From Neckera pumila (Eukaryota > Streptophyta > Bryopsida > Hypnales > Neckeraceae), in contig OZ018415.1 of NCBI GenBank assembly GCA_963969595.1, positions 2,542,001 through 2,606,000 on the forward strand: 64,000 nucleotides of DNA, given 5' to 3'. The notes below the pieces were generated by a model that saw only the letters and a program-made list of their open reading frames with translations, was not told where the DNA came from and did no database searches. Position 1 is the first letter of the stretch. Every line of letters starts with the position of its first letter. Both the position numbers and the translations under genes were made by a program. Shown here piece by piece: positions 11,335-24,498 of this stretch.

Positions 11335-13974
11335 ACAAAAAGTTCAATAATTTTGGAGAAAAATAAATTGGAATGAAAAGTAGATTATTGGAGCTTCATT
11401 TTCATTATGAAGATTAAAGACAATTGAAATCCAAGAACTATGCAAAAATCAAGTTTGACATTTTACCACATCCCTAGGCTTGACATGTCCTTGATGAGCA
11501 AACTTCCGCTAATGAGTGTAAAAGAGTCTTGCCTTGTTAAGGGATTTTATTAGGAACAATTTGGAATTTTGAAATAAGACCTTATCATCAAATGATACAA
11601 CTACTAGTATAATTTCAAAAATCTGGAGAAAACCCACAAATCTGAAGATTGTGATTGTTCAAATCTCATCTCATCCTTTAGTTATTCATATACTTTACTA
11701 ACCTAAGTTACCATTTGCCTTTGTGACTCCTTACAAAGATTGTCGGTGGCATGAAGAAGCAGGTATTAAAGCAGTGGCCAGAAATTGTCTCCTGGTAAGT
11801 TAGATTTCAACTTATGTTGCAGCTCTATGTCTTGTAGCTGTGGCTGTATTAAATTTTTAAGTTTGAAACCACATATTTAAGCCAATTCACTGATCTTATA
11901 GACCTATTTTAACTGAGGCTAACTTACATTTGAAATGAAGTTTAAAAATTTTTAACCCTGGAACGCTGGGCTGGTCAGTGAGGAAATCATCCTTTTGGGT
12001 ACCATGTGAATCATTGCTTAAAAAAACTCTTAAGAGTACTTAATTATTGGGGGTCAAACAAGTGTGCAAAAATGAATTGACCAGAATTCTTGTGAAATAT
12101 TCCTTGATTTGCCATTCTACTGCTAAATTTTTTTATAAATCCAATAAGTGTAACTATTTGTAGAGACACAATGATCCACAATGGACTTCCTACTTTACAT
12201 ACAACTCCACTAAGGATCCTAATTGTTAGGTTGCAAATTTATTGTCGCTTGAAAAATTAGTACCAAAACAAGCCATTTGTTTTGGTTGTATTTGGTTGTA
12301 ACTTTGGTAAATTACTGCCACATGCACTCATATGATAAATTAGTAGAAAGTATACTAACAAGTAGTACTTGAAATTATCTTTTGATTATTGAATCAAAGA
12401 GAGTTTGTGAATTTGTATACTCAATGGAAAAGAAATACTACAATCTTTTTGTGGTTGAATGCATTCATTAGGAGATGCAAGTGTAGGTATGCAATTTAAA
12501 AAGTACTCCCTATTTAGAAATTGTATAGGCCTTGGAAATTCCAAGTCCAATCAAAAATCCTACACACTTAGGTATACCTCCAAAACACAAACTTGCAAAA
12601 GACAGACTCCCCTCATCCATTTTGTTACCAATAGTGGCTAAAATATGTATTTATCAAGGTTGAACACTCTAAAAATGAGCACATGCTAAAATATTAGTGT
12701 ATTTATTAATCCCTAAAGCTATTGGCATATTGACATCTAAATTGGAATATTGGACTTTTTTTATTTTGTCTCATTTTTTTCTTTGATATTAGGAGAACCA
12801 AAAAACTTCTATAAAAACAAATTTTTGTAAAGATCCAACAATTGGAAGAAAAGTAATGTCCTTTTTTTTCAGACAACAAATTTGCTAGAGGAAGCAAAGC
12901 ATTGTGAGTTGGATTTTGCTTTACTAAACAAAATTTAAGGATCCCTATATTGTGGGCGTTCTTTACAAGAAAGGCCAATTCATCTTGTTCTGTAGCTAAG
13001 GTAGCTTTAAAGGTAGAAAAGTTGATTAATTAGACTTTATATAAGGATTTGTCAATCATATCTTTATCCAAAGTACAAACACTCTTATATCCCAAGGCAC
13101 TTTATCTATCCTCATGCTATTGAAAAATGGATGCAGTCATAGTCACAGTCTTAAATTCGTATACCAAATAGTTTAGGGAAATAGTTTAGGATTGGACATC
13201 AATTCACCAATGCATATGCACTATCATTTAATCAAATGGCACGCTATATTCGTATGTATATATAGTTTGTTTACCATTTATACTTTATATTCTTTCAATT
13301 TGGCTCTACTAGCCTAAATTTTGTGTCTAATTAATTAGCCTAATTGCATTTAGCATGCAAATTGAAATACTAGAATCTATATCAATTTGTCTTGCAATAT
13401 GAAAGTTTATGATTTCTTCCCTATCAATTAGTTGGAACCTTTATGTTAGCCAATTGTCCACATATAACATCTCAACATAACTTTACTTGTCTAAATTTCC
13501 TCATCTTCTTGTAAATTGACTTACAAAATTTAGTCTTACAATTCACAATAGACAACACTTGATTTATAAAAACAATTTGACCTCATCAGATAGCTACACT
13601 CCATGCATTCAATTTAATCAAGGCAAAGCCAAATCATACGATTTGTTCAACAATTTGTCTTACTTACACACTAGCCTAATTGCCATCTATTTTACACATG
13701 CAATTTACAACATAATATCAATTGGATGCTCAAATGTATTACAATAATGCAATTGATTATTAAGACAATTTTATATAAAGACTAGTCCTCACAAACCACT
13801 CATCAATGATATGTTGGTAATCCTTTATTATTTGCATGTAGCTACAACTATTAAAGTTGACACCTCCAAATGTGTCGTTGACCCAAAACCACCATCGTCA
13901 TTTTCTATATCTCCGAAAGCAATATGTATATATTTAGAAGAAATAATTTTTGAACCTCTACTAAAAACAACTCT
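11335..13974. other. AT-rich intergenic, no gene seen
   Basis: A possible TTAA-element left tip (TTAATCCCTAAAGC) lies near 12706. Short frames at 12459-12641 and 12706-12978 show no domain. Nothing else is recognisable. Confidence 0.4.
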
Positions 13975-14100
13975 AACCTTTCATGACTTTTGCATATAAT
14001 ATCCAAATGCCAAGTTTTTTATTGTGTGGAACCTCTTTTCCCTTGCCAACAAGAAAATATGAAAATTTGATCATTCTAATAATAGTACTAAGGTAGAGCT
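13975..14100. repeat. Dispersed repeat, copy 1 (partner near 53690)
   Basis: Shares GACTTTTGCATATA, ATCCAAATG, CCTTGCCAA, AAGAAA and TCTAATAATAGTA in the same order as 53685-53815. The shared part reads as protein-like in one frame (FCI-YPN ... LANKK), which hints at a decayed coding element of unknown type. Confidence 0.5.
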
Positions 14101-16534
14101 ACAAAAAGTAGCGTCTTTGGAGGTGCCCACCTAGCCATTAACTTTAAAGTCACATTCTCATCATACTACTAAAATCACAATGACCTCTATAATATCACAA
14201 TTCAATTTTGAATAATATTATAGAAATTCAATTGCTTTTGTAATAGCCATAGGATACTTTCTACTATATATTATGTATTGTTTTCCTGAAATATTTGAAA
14301 ATCAAATGGATACTTCTAAAAAAATTTCAAAGAAACTTTTCAGACAACAAAACTATAGATAAATTCCATGTCTTTTTAACATGTGATATTAAAGAATAAG
14401 GAAGTACCAACCGCTAGCCTTGCTCTACATGTTCCAATGTGAAGATTCTACTTACATTGTTCACTTTATTAATTTATTCTTATTGCAGTATTTTCATCTT
14501 TGCAAAGGTTACTTTGTAAAAATTATGATATAAAGATTTTCTTTAATTACTTTATATTGCACTATATAAATTTTTTCAAAGAATATTGTATGAGGATGTC
14601 AATATTTTCATTTAAAGATTATACATACTTTGTTTATCTACATTCTATTACATGAAAAATTGATGAAAGTAATATGTTTAATGCGTAGCAAAGCAAGTGC
14701 CAATCGCTAGTAGTATAAGAACAAATAGTATTCACTTGCTATACACAGTTTGCATAAGCATTCATTCCAATTTCACTCGTCAAATAGTTATAGAATGTAA
14801 ACATGAATTGCTTGCTTTGCTCAAGAGAGTCACTCTGTACATCACGTGCATCCAGGGTTGTTATTTTGGGGGGTTACATTATAAGAAATTTGAATACTAC
14901 AGAAGGCTGTGAGACTTTTCATTTTTAGCACCCCCGCGGTGCAAATACAGAACATATGCATATTCTATTAAAAAAAAAATTTAGGAAAAAAATATTTAAA
15001 AAATAAAAAAAAAATAGCCAATTTGATGTAGCACTGATGTGGCACTAGTAGTGCCACGTTAAATTCCAATTTTTTTTTTCCATCATTTTTTTCTATAATT
15101 GCATCGCTACTTTCCAAAACTTGTGGGTTTTTTGAGGCCTAAAATTTCTTGTAATGATTATGATGACCATGAACAATTAGAAGGCCGATATTCTTGCCCA
15201 TATTATTTCCTAATTTTCTAGTTCATGGTATTTTATGCCCTTCTAAATTTACTTAGAATTCTAAAAGAGGGGCAATTTTCAGCAACCTCATTTTTTTATA
15301 AAAAAAAAATAGAGTGATAAAAGGCGAACGCAAAGATTAAAGACAAAATTACAATACATGAAGCACAAATACAACATTCACTTAATACAATTTGAAGCAA
15401 TTAACATACATTGCTACCTTCTTCCTACTATAAAGCATACAACATATGATAATCCTCAATTTGTTCACCAATGTAAGCAAAGAAGGGCCACAAAATAGAA
15501 CAAAGACGAAAACAAAACATATAAACTAGAAACTAGAAACTGGCAGTAATTCCATTGAAGAAGATGTGAACAACAAAATGAAGCACACAACCCCATCAAC
15601 ATGGTGGTATACCATACAATATAGAACAACATGCAAGGAAGTTAGAATCCGCAAAGCCAAAAAAAACCCGGAAAGGCAACACTAAACCTGGAAATGTTCA
15701 AGTAAATACGATGCACCTACAATAATAACATCAAAGTCTTTGAAGCCTGAAATGTACTCATAATACAATTGTAAGTCCATAAAGTAAATGGCTACCTGAA
15801 TCTTGTTGTGTACACTACATGAAAATCCACATGGTAAAAAATGCCCCAAGTTAAGAGGAAAAAACTCATGCTAAACCCTCTCACATGCGGACTATAGAGG
15901 TCACCCACAGGAGTGACAAGATGCGCCAATCCGCTTCACTCTTTGCCACAAAAATCTTTCTAGGCTGCCAACCATGAAGCTCCTTCAATTCTCCACTACT
16001 AAGAGTTGACATGGGGGCAATCACTATAAGCAACCCGTTCTTTTTTTAAATTTTGGAGCAAAAACATGCAATGTCCAAGGCCGAACATATTATGTCCGCG
16101 GAGACATCAAGATGTTAAAGAGAGGGATCGCGATTTCAGGAGATTTTAAAGGATGTTCCAGATGACTGTGGCAAATTTGAATGAAAATAATTTAGTGTTA
16201 CCATCGACATCGAGATTTTTGATGACATTTTCAAGGACTCGTTGATGTCCAGCAAGCCATCCACAAAAACATAGACTACCACGTCAGCTTTAAGGAAAAA
16301 AATTCATGGAGGATAAATCTGTGGAAATTACTTTTTTCTTGGGTAAAAGTTTGACCAAGGTTAAAAAAAAAAGGGATCGGGCAGCCATTGGGCAACTTTG
16401 GGAGAAAATAAGATGACGTGGCATATGGCGTAGCATACCACATGTAAATTAATTGATGTGGCATAAAATTATGCTGATGTGGCATGCCATGTCAACATAG
16501 TGGGGCTGTCTCTTTGTGTTTTCTACACTTGTAT
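14101..16534. other. Intergenic, no gene seen
   Basis: Contains a small perfect hairpin GTGGCACTA-G-TAGTGCCAC at 15039-15057. Repeated GATGTGGCATGCCATG-type sequence near 16440-16500 recurs near 17265-17330, flanking part of the CACTA-like region. No gene, RNA or intact element is seen. Confidence 0.4.
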
Positions 16535-17604
16535 TGGAGATGTCTAAGTAGATGTAGAGCGTGACGTAGAGATGTCATTAGAGACATCTTATAAAACAAT
16601 GAGATGTTTTCCTGGACGTTTCTGTAGACTTCTAGATGTTTTAGGAAATATAGTCATAGTGGGTATAACGTCTATGGAGACGTCATCAGAGCGGCCTTTG
16701 AGACATGCAAAAAACATCCGGTTGGACGTATATGTGTTGCTCTACCAAAATTTAACTCCAGCATTTTCAATGTCCCATATAGTTTGTCTTCCCCTCTACC
16801 ACTCTACTTGTATAAAGAGACCATCTTCTCCCCTCCATAAACTCACATCAAGTGGCTTTTGAAGCTATGTGACATAATGCCAATTATGATGTATAATGTA
16901 TGGTATATTGTGTATGACATGTTATATTGGACATTATGACATGCATGTGGACATCACATGAGACATGTGAGACTGTCCATATTAACATCATGCCAAATAG
17001 TGCATTTCATAACATAAATGTCTAATGTGACATCATTTCATTCTCCTAAATCATACTAAACATTGCCAAAGGTATTCATGATGAAAAGTAGATGTTTACA
17101 TTGATATCACAAGAAATCTGGACGTTTAAGGTGATGTCTCCAAAAATGTCTATGAAAACGTCTGGACGTCTAAATTGATGTCTCAGAAAACGTACAGATG
17201 TCTAAGTTGATGTCTTCAAAGACAGCAAGAAAATTCTTAGACAACAAAAAAATATGCTGAGGTGGCATGCCACACCATCCTTGTTGGATGCCATGTCACT
17301 TTTCCTGCCGCCATGTCACATGCCATCTTATGGACGAAAATGGATGAAAAAATTCCTATGTGGCTACCTCTATCCGCGTGGCGCTTAGATGGCAGCCACA
17401 GGCCGGCCTTTGAGGACCCCATTGAACCATGTTTTATTGGACGTCCGGTCCCCAGCACACTGATGTTCACGTGCAAAATTGATGTCTTTTGTATGTCTCA
17501 GGCAATGCAAAATTTTAGATGTCCGTATAGAGATTTCAAGACATCACACAGGACATCAGTACACAGCATCCAAGGATAAAAAAAAACATAAGTTTCTTCT
17601 AGTG
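16535..17604. mobile_element. CACTA-type (CMC/EnSpm) element remnant with subterminal repeats
   Basis: Ends with TTTCTTCTAGTG at 17593-17604, the inverted form of the plant CACTA terminus CACTAGAAGAAA. The preceding kilobase is dense in short repeats GATGTC, GACATC, GGACGT and GACGTC in both orientations, as expected for CACTA subterminal arrays. The left terminus and 3-bp target duplication were not found, so it may be truncated or internally rearranged. No transposase frame. Confidence 0.55.
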
Positions 17605-19099
17605 AATGCTACCAATGTGTAGATGATCCAAAAGTAGTGCCAAAAGCTACCATGATTTGGAAAAATCCCTAAATCCTAAACCGCAATCCCTAGGTATGAG
17701 ACATTGACCAAAAATAGCAGCAACAAATCATAAATTGGAACATGTGAATTCAATAAGAAAAACTCACCATAAACCATAAACCTTCAAAGTGAAGGCATGC
17801 ACAGACACACAATTAGACCATTTATCATGAAGCAAGAAGTGAAGCCCATGCCATAGTGGAAACAATATTCAAAGCATGTAAGCAAAGGGCCCAAAGTGAA
17901 CCAGAAAACAACATTTCAAGCATCTAAAGTGAAGCATCCAAAGTATCTGCAATGGTACAAAGGAAAGGACCAAACTGTAAAGCCGCGCAAGGATTGAAAA
18001 TATCCATTTCATCATACCATTATATGATTTTTAATCCAACCAAGAGGATTGGTAGTCCTACAAAGTGACCTTAACCAGAATAAATTCCTAGAGTCCATAT
18101 CTTTGAGGCAATCTCAAGAATTGTTTTACAGATCTGAAGTATTATTTATATCAGTTTGTAGTATGTATAATACTTTACAAAACATTCAAATTTTTTAACA
18201 CCTTGAATTAATACCTCTTTATAATATGCCGCCAGTTATTTGATAAAAAAATCAAAGTGACCCCTCTAGATTGCCTTAACAACCCAACCAATCAAATTTC
18301 TACTTACTTAGTCAATATAACCCACACTCAAAAAATGGAAATCGACTTTCTATCTTGATGCAATTTGCTAGTAATTTCTTGTTGATTAGATCGCGATAAA
18401 TTAATTTGTCAATATGCACCAATTGCAAATGCAACTAAGGTAAACCAACCTATGACAAGTAGAATGATTGGTTTGCCTTGTCGACATTATTGAAAACTTT
18501 TAAATTTTTTTCCATATAAAGACAAATGTGAGAAATGGAGAAAGCAGTTGAAATTTTGTTTTTTTGACAAAGTATGAATTTGTCATGAATTTTTGAAGTG
18601 TGCTGCCCAATTAACCTGAAAGAGTCTCTAGACTAACCCACCATCAAAAAATATATCCATAATGGTCATCTTACCACCTAAAGTAGTTACAATATTTCTT
18701 AGTATGGCCACAATGTTTCTAACATAGCCATGGCATGAAGGAATAAAGAAGTTACTTCTTATGATGAATTTATACTAAAAAGATGGAAGTTCCTAGTGTA
18801 GTCACTAATAACTCCTTCACCATCATCCCAGACATTGATTGTGGCTACTAACTCAACCTTATTAGCTCAAATTTCTTTTATTACAAAATTTCTGTCATAG
18901 ATCATTTCCTAGGTATTTACATTAGGTGATTTGACCGTCATATAGGCTAGGTTATTGTAGACTCACCATTGAATTACAAACTAAATCCAAATTGCAACTT
19001 ACAACTTGCCTATAATACATTCACTCATTTTACATTTGCACACAAGTTGTTTTCATGCCCACACAATTCCATACCAATAGTCCAATCAACGGGTGCTAA
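17605..19099. other. AT-rich intergenic, no gene seen
   Basis: No recognisable coding frame, RNA or repeat is seen. Confidence 0.45.
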
Positions 19100-19332
19100 T
19101 ATGCGAGCCCAAGAATGCGAGCTTGTGAGCATTGAGCCTACAATATAGGTACCTATAATATAGACACCACAAACTTTAGAAGGTGTATGTATCATAAACA
19201 CCTATAATATGGGTATTTGTAATATATATATATATATATTCTATAATTGTAGACAGTTTCTATAGTATACACAACTATAACATAGGTGTGTAGTGTTCTA
19301 GGCTCATGGGCTCACACTCCCATGCTCACATA
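19100..19332. mobile_element. Inverted-repeat MITE (GAGCC family), copy 2
   Basis: Left TATGCGAGC...GTGAGCATTGAGCCTAC and right TTCTAGGCTCATGGGCTC...GCTCACATA are inverted. The terminal motifs and the TATAATATRGG-type interior match the copy at 11121-11334. It holds a short TA run at about 19225-19240. Confidence 0.7.
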
Positions 19333-19686
19333 ATAGCAACCTTCTCTAGCAACTAGCCAACTTACATAGCCCTTCTTTGGCAACAAAAGTACAAGGTGTA
19401 GAAATCGATCATTTAAGAGCATATTGGCTTAGGATTACTTCTATGCAAATCAAACCATTTTCTAACAAATTTTCAAGGAAAAAAAAGAGGGAAACACATC
19501 CATTACATCTTATTTGTAACTATTAGACTAAAATTGAATTAAATATGATTTTTTAAAGCTTGCAATTATAGGGTGCTATTGAAGTCCATAGAGACAGCCA
19601 TGAAATGTCAAATAGTTGTCTATAAATGGTGCAATTGGAGTTAAAAAATGAAGGCTTCCAAACCTTAAACTTGAACAACATGATGT
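19333..19686. other. Intergenic, no feature seen
   Basis: AT-rich, with nothing recognisable. Confidence 0.4.
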
Positions 19687-19828
19687 CATTGGAGGGGATT
19701 TGAGGCCTTTGGAAGACTGGGAGTTCCCTTGCGTTCCCAGATTGCGGGAATGCAGCTACAGTGGCTAATGTGGCATAGATTGTGCCACTTGAATTTTAAG
19801 AAAAATAAAAATAAAAAATTTAATTTGC

Positions 19829-20414
19829 TTAACCCCTAAATTCCCAAGGCCATTTTCCTGTCAAAAATCACTCAAAACTGCTACTTTTGTTGCGTTCATC
19901 CAAAAAATCAGAAAAAAAAATGTTTTTCTTAGAATCTGATTGCAAGATCTTGTACTACACTTTTCTTAGATCATGTGGTAAAATTTTTGTGATGTTTGAC
20001 CGTATGGATTAAAAGATATCAGCATTCAAAGTACAAGAGTTTTTTTTTTTCAATAAGATGCTTTGATTGCCTGCAAAACAAGAAACTCTATAACTTTCAC
20101 ATCACTAATCCAAATGGAATGAATCAAAGCGTCCTATTTAGACAAAAATATAATTTATTAAAAAAAAAACTAAAATTTATTTTTCAATTTTTAATGGATT
20201 TTTTTTTCTGCCCAATCTCCCCTATTTTGAGTTTATTGTAGCATAACTTTTGCTCCCGGGCACCGATTGAAAAAAAATTACACTCCTAGAAAGCTAATAA
20301 ATTTTTCTATCTTATGGAAAAGTTTCAGAAAGTTTCACCAAAAATTGAGCTTATAGGAACCTGCTCAAAATCCATTTTGTCCCCCGTAGGGACAATGGGA
20401 CTTTAGGGGTTAAA
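19829..20414 (+). mobile_element. TTAA element, short family-A derivative
   Basis: Begins TTAACCCCTAAATTCCCAAGG and ends GGGACTTTAGGGGTTAA, 586 bp. It contains the family-A left part (CAAGATCTTGTACTACAC) joined to the family-A right part (CAAATGGAATGAATC, GGGCACCGATTG), so it is an internal deletion derivative. A near-identical inverted copy lies at 25021-25602. Confidence 0.85.
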
Positions 20415-20443
20415 ATGATACTTGAAGAAAAAAATTAAAAAAA

Positions 20444-21125
20444 TAAATCCCTAAAGGACCAAATACCATTTTTTTGGCAACATAGCAATTTTGGTCAATT
20501 CACTACAAATGGAGTTTTTATTTTTTTTCTTTGAAATTTCACACAACATGTACCCAAGAATAGCTTTAAGGTCCAACAATTTTCATAACTTTTGGCTGTA
20601 CGATTAAAAAGCTATTGCATAATATGTAGTTTCGTTACTTGGGAGGCAACCCAGATAGCCAAAAAAACTTCTTTAAAAATTGAAATTGAAATTGTTTTTT
20701 AGTCTAAAGTATCCAAAGATTCCATACCTATATACAGTTTGTGGGTAGGTTTGGATCCATACCTACCCGCAAACTAGAATTACACATAACTTTCATCTCA
20801 TCAATAAAAATGGATAAGGTTCAAACTTTTCCATGTCTAAATAAATCTTAAAAATCAATTTCAAGATTTCATTTTTCAAAAAAGCGATTTTTGAAGAAGT
20901 TTTTTTAGTTGCCCAGGCTGCCCCCTGAGTAACAAAAACTATATATCATGCAATAACTTTTTAACCGTGCAGTCAAAAGTTATGAAAATTGTTGGACCTT
21001 AAAGCTACTCCTTGAGCATATATTGTGTGAAATTTCCAAAGAAATTAAATAAAAACTCCATTTGTAGTATGCTGCCCAAGATCGCTATGTTGCCAAAAAA
21101 TGGTGTTTGGTCCTTTAAAGGTTAA
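20444..21125. mobile_element. Foldback TTAA element with about 245-bp inverted arms
   Basis: The left arm (CCCTAAAGGACCAAATACC, GGCAACATAGCAATTTTGG) is repeated inverted at the right (TTGCCAAAAAATGGTGTTTGG, ending TCCTTTAAAGGTTAA). The arms run to about 20690 and from about 20880, with a roughly 190-bp centre. The left TTAA has mutated to ATAA. The same arm sequence forms one half of the larger elements at 34640, 36500 and 48425. Confidence 0.8.
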
Positions 21126-21570
21126 AATCTAACAATCCATACTGATGTTCACAAAATCGGGCCAAAATTGGAGAACGGGCCTGAAATGGCCCTCCAAAGG
21201 CTCCAAATTCCCTCTAATGATGTAATTGCCTAAGATGGCACAAAGTAACCTACAATTCATAACTTTTCATCATTTATATTGAAAGTTTGTCTACTTTCAA
21301 ATCAAACTTAGTCCCCAACCACTTGTAAAACTGTGCAACAATAATCCCAAATTAGCACTAATTAATCATTTGGATAGGTTTTCATTCTTGTAGTAACAAA
21401 TCATGGTATAATCTAGCAGCGTTTTTTAGAACATGCATGTGCAAACTATAGATAGGCTACCTTAGTCTTCTAGAGACTTTTCAAAATAACAAGCTAATGG
21501 TGTATCCACGCTTATTTTTACATAAGAATATTTGTAAAAAGATAAGATCTAGTTAGTAAATAAAAAGAGT

Positions 21571-21836
21571 CATTAGAGGGGATTTGGGCCCTTTGGAATA
21601 CTACTTCAGGGTTGTTCCCATTGTTGAGAATAGTTAGAATAAAAAAATTAAAATAAAAAAATTATTATTATTAAAAAAATTAAAATATACTTTGAAAAAT
21701 ATTTAAAAATTAATTATTTAATAATATATAACGTGGCAATATCTCAACCAAATCAGGTTGGAGTTCCCACAAAATTTCCAGAGTTTCTACAATCTGGAAA
21801 CTTGCAATCTTCCGGAGGCCCCAAATCCCCTCTAAT
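21571..21836. mobile_element. CATTAGAGG-family MITE, complete copy
   Basis: Termini CATTAGAGGGGATTTGGG and CCCAAATCCCCTCTAATG are perfect 18-bp inverted repeats. 266 bp, AT-rich middle, no coding capacity. It lies 350 bp from the interrupted copy ending at 21219. Confidence 0.85.
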
Positions 21837-22124
21837 GTTTATTTATACGTCTAGATGAACATAAAATTGACTTATAATTTCCAGCAGTCTTGTAAATAAG
21901 ATACATTTACAATGATTATGTTATCTTCACAATTGTGTACTAGCTTGTATCTTTTAAAAAAGAGATAACCAAGTGGTGTCGCATTATAAATGTGCACAAT
22001 ATATAAAAATATATGTTTATATATTATTTTGATGGATTTTGATTATAATAATACAAAAAAGAAGATGACATCACTTAAGTTGCTTCAAAGTGATGCATCC
22101 TCATTAGCATGTGCGGGCCAACTA

Positions 22125-22670
22125 TTAATCCCTAAAATTCCATAACTATGTTTTCACTAAAAACGCTCAAAAATTGCCATTTTTAGAACAAATACCAAAT
22201 TTTTGAAAAAAAAAAAATTTGGCACATATAACTGTAGGATCTTGTAGTATGCTGACTTGAAAATATGTGGAAAAAATTTCAAAAATTTCCATCGCATGGA
22301 TTGCAAGATATATATAAGCATTTAAATTCACTGAAATCACTTTTTTGGCCTTGCAAAAAACAGGGCAGTTGCACTTCACAAGCTCACTATTCTATGAAAA
22401 ATGGTCCCAAATGGTGATGCTTCTTTAGATTATTTTTCTAAACAAGTTGAACACATGCTTGAGAAATTTCACATCATTTGGAATTGAACAGCATATAGGA
22501 AAAAAATAGTAGGTAGATAATAGTTGAGAATGATTCAAAATACTAAATTGTTAAGAATTTAATTATGCAATTGAAAAATGCCAATCAAAAATATAGAAAC
22601 CTCCAATCACACGTATCTGTCCAAAATTTCTACGTAGCCAAAAAACGCATGCTGGTCCTTTAGGAGTTAA
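22125..22670 (+). mobile_element. TTAA element, family F
   Basis: Begins TTAATCCCTAAAATTCC and ends GGTCCTTTAGGAGTTAA, 546 bp. The left half (AACTATGTTTTCAC, GTAGGATCTTGTAGTATGC, GGGCAGTTGCACTTCAC) is shared with 36500 and 48425. The right part is a shortened version of theirs. Confidence 0.8.
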
Positions 22671-24422
22671 GAGAAGAGAACCGTCTTGAAGTCTCATTTG
22701 TTTGATGTAATCTTTCTAAATTATAGAGTCTTATTGCTCTTATATTCAATCCTTGTTTGCATTTTTTTTAGTATCAGTTTATCAAACTAGAGGGTTTTTT
22801 TGGAGTCCCAGGATGTTGAGCCTCAACAAAAGCCTAAATTTGAAAAAAAGTTTGTCGCAATTGTTGAATTAACCATTTCTGCTAATGGACCTTACACCAC
22901 CATACGAGCATCTACAAAAAGAAGTTGGACCTTCTCGATTGCCAAAGCAACCTTGCATAGAGCAAAGGTAACATGAGAACCTTCCAAATAATGCTCAGAC
23001 CTTAGTGTTCTTGTTGCAAGTTGAATGTGTCAAGCCCAATAGTCGAGAGGTGACATTTGAAGGGTGTTTTAAGGGTCTCAATGACAATCAGTATTATTAT
23101 ACAGTTAGGCTTATCAAAAAGCCTCATGTCTACCAACATTGGTTAGAAAGGCTAGTCAGTCCTTTAATCAAGATAGATCGTGCAAAACATGTAACAGCTA
23201 TTATCAAACACATCTTCAAGTTCTAGCAAGTTGAGTAATACTTTCCTTAAAATTCTAATTTTTTTCCTCTGATAGACAATTATGAGATCTTGGCTTTTTT
23301 GCTTTTTTATTTAGAAGTATTCTCAAATTTTATTTTGAGTGAATGAAGTTGAAAGAAAGAAAGATGGAGATAGTTTACCCTTCTGTTGACCTCGTTGTTG
23401 ACTTAAGAGGTTTTGTGGCTAAGAGAAGGAGATAAATAGAGTTGTAGGAGGGTCAAAAGGGGTATCCAATTAGAAAATAGTTTCCATGTGACATAGACAT
23501 GGGCTGATGTGGCCTTTTGAGGTTAAACAAGGAGAGGCTCACCTTCTCCCTTTCCTTGTAGTTTTCTTTGGATTTGTCGTATGTTTAAAAAGCCACAGTG
23601 AGCTTTGAGTTACAAGTTTTTGAATAAAATTTGAGAGGATGTTTTTCTTCTGGTTACTATTATTCTAAAAAACTATAACTCTTTCTCTTTGAAATTTGGA
23701 TGTGAAAGTTATGCTTTATGGTGTGAGAAAGGGTCAACTACCAATTAAATTTGAAGGCCAAAACTTTGAGGGCTTGTAGAAGTTTGGTTAGATCATTTTT
23801 AGTTTTTAGTTCTATATGAGTTGTGTATGAAATTATTAGATTTTTATAAAGATATATCACTCATAATTTGGAGTCGTGATGAAAAGTTATGAACTTGGAA
23901 GTGAAGGAGTATAGAATTGCCACGGAATCTAAGATAGAGAAAAAAGTTCCAACTAGTTGACAAAGTAATAAGAGCAGAGTTTTTATTTTCTAAAGGTAAA
24001 ATTTTGGGAGAATGTATAATATGAAGTCAATCTTTTAAGAAGATATATTAAAAATATTTGGAGATTTTATGAAGCCGATACGTACTTTAAAGTAGAGGGT
24101 GCAAAATTGCATTGAAAGAAAATGGAAAGTATCTTCTTTGCCTTTGAAATTTAAAGAAATTGCACAATATTTTATTAGCTTTCTGAAAAGCTAAGACATG
24201 CTTGATTTGAAGTTTGCATGCAATTATGGCATTCATTTGAAAATTGAATACATTTTCAAAAAAATTTACAAGGGTTTGCAATTTTGTACATGACTTATAC
24301 GATTTTGTGTATAATTTTATAGTATTTATATGGATAAATACAAATATGGAAATATTTAGCTTACACATATTATATATGTATTGATATATTATATTTATAC
24401 ATTATTTATACATGATATTTAA

Positions 24423-24424
<2 letters not shown>
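22671..24424. other. Intergenic, unrecognised short frames
   Basis: A 73-codon frame at 23005-23226 (+) has balanced composition but matches no family I know. The preceding 200 bases also read partly open. It could be a decayed exon or element fragment. Nothing firm. Confidence 0.25.

Positions 24425-24495
<71 letters not shown>
24425..24495. repeat. (AT)n microsatellite, about 35 units
   Basis: Uninterrupted alternating AT over about 70 bases. The length may be imprecise in the assembly because such tracts slip in sequencing. Confidence 0.95.

Positions 24496-24498
<3 letters not shown>

Larger units (their letters stand above)
19687..21219. mobile_element. CATTAGAGG-family MITE interrupted by two TTAA elements
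   Basis: Left terminus CATTGGAGGGGATTTGAGG, right terminus CCAAATTCCCTCTAATG. Total span is 1533 bp. Subtracting the two inserts (19829-20414 and 20444-21125, each minus one TTAA) leaves 273 bp, against 266 and 283 bp for the uninterrupted copies at 21571 and 35591. The interior shares GGGAGTTCCC, TGGCATAGATTGTGCCAC and GAACGGGCCTGAAAT with the other copies. Superfamily undetermined; no consistent target duplication seen. Confidence 0.8.

Noticed and set aside
24425..24495. (AT)n tract as a replication origin or cruciform regulatory site
   Set aside because: A plain microsatellite explains it and there is no supporting context.
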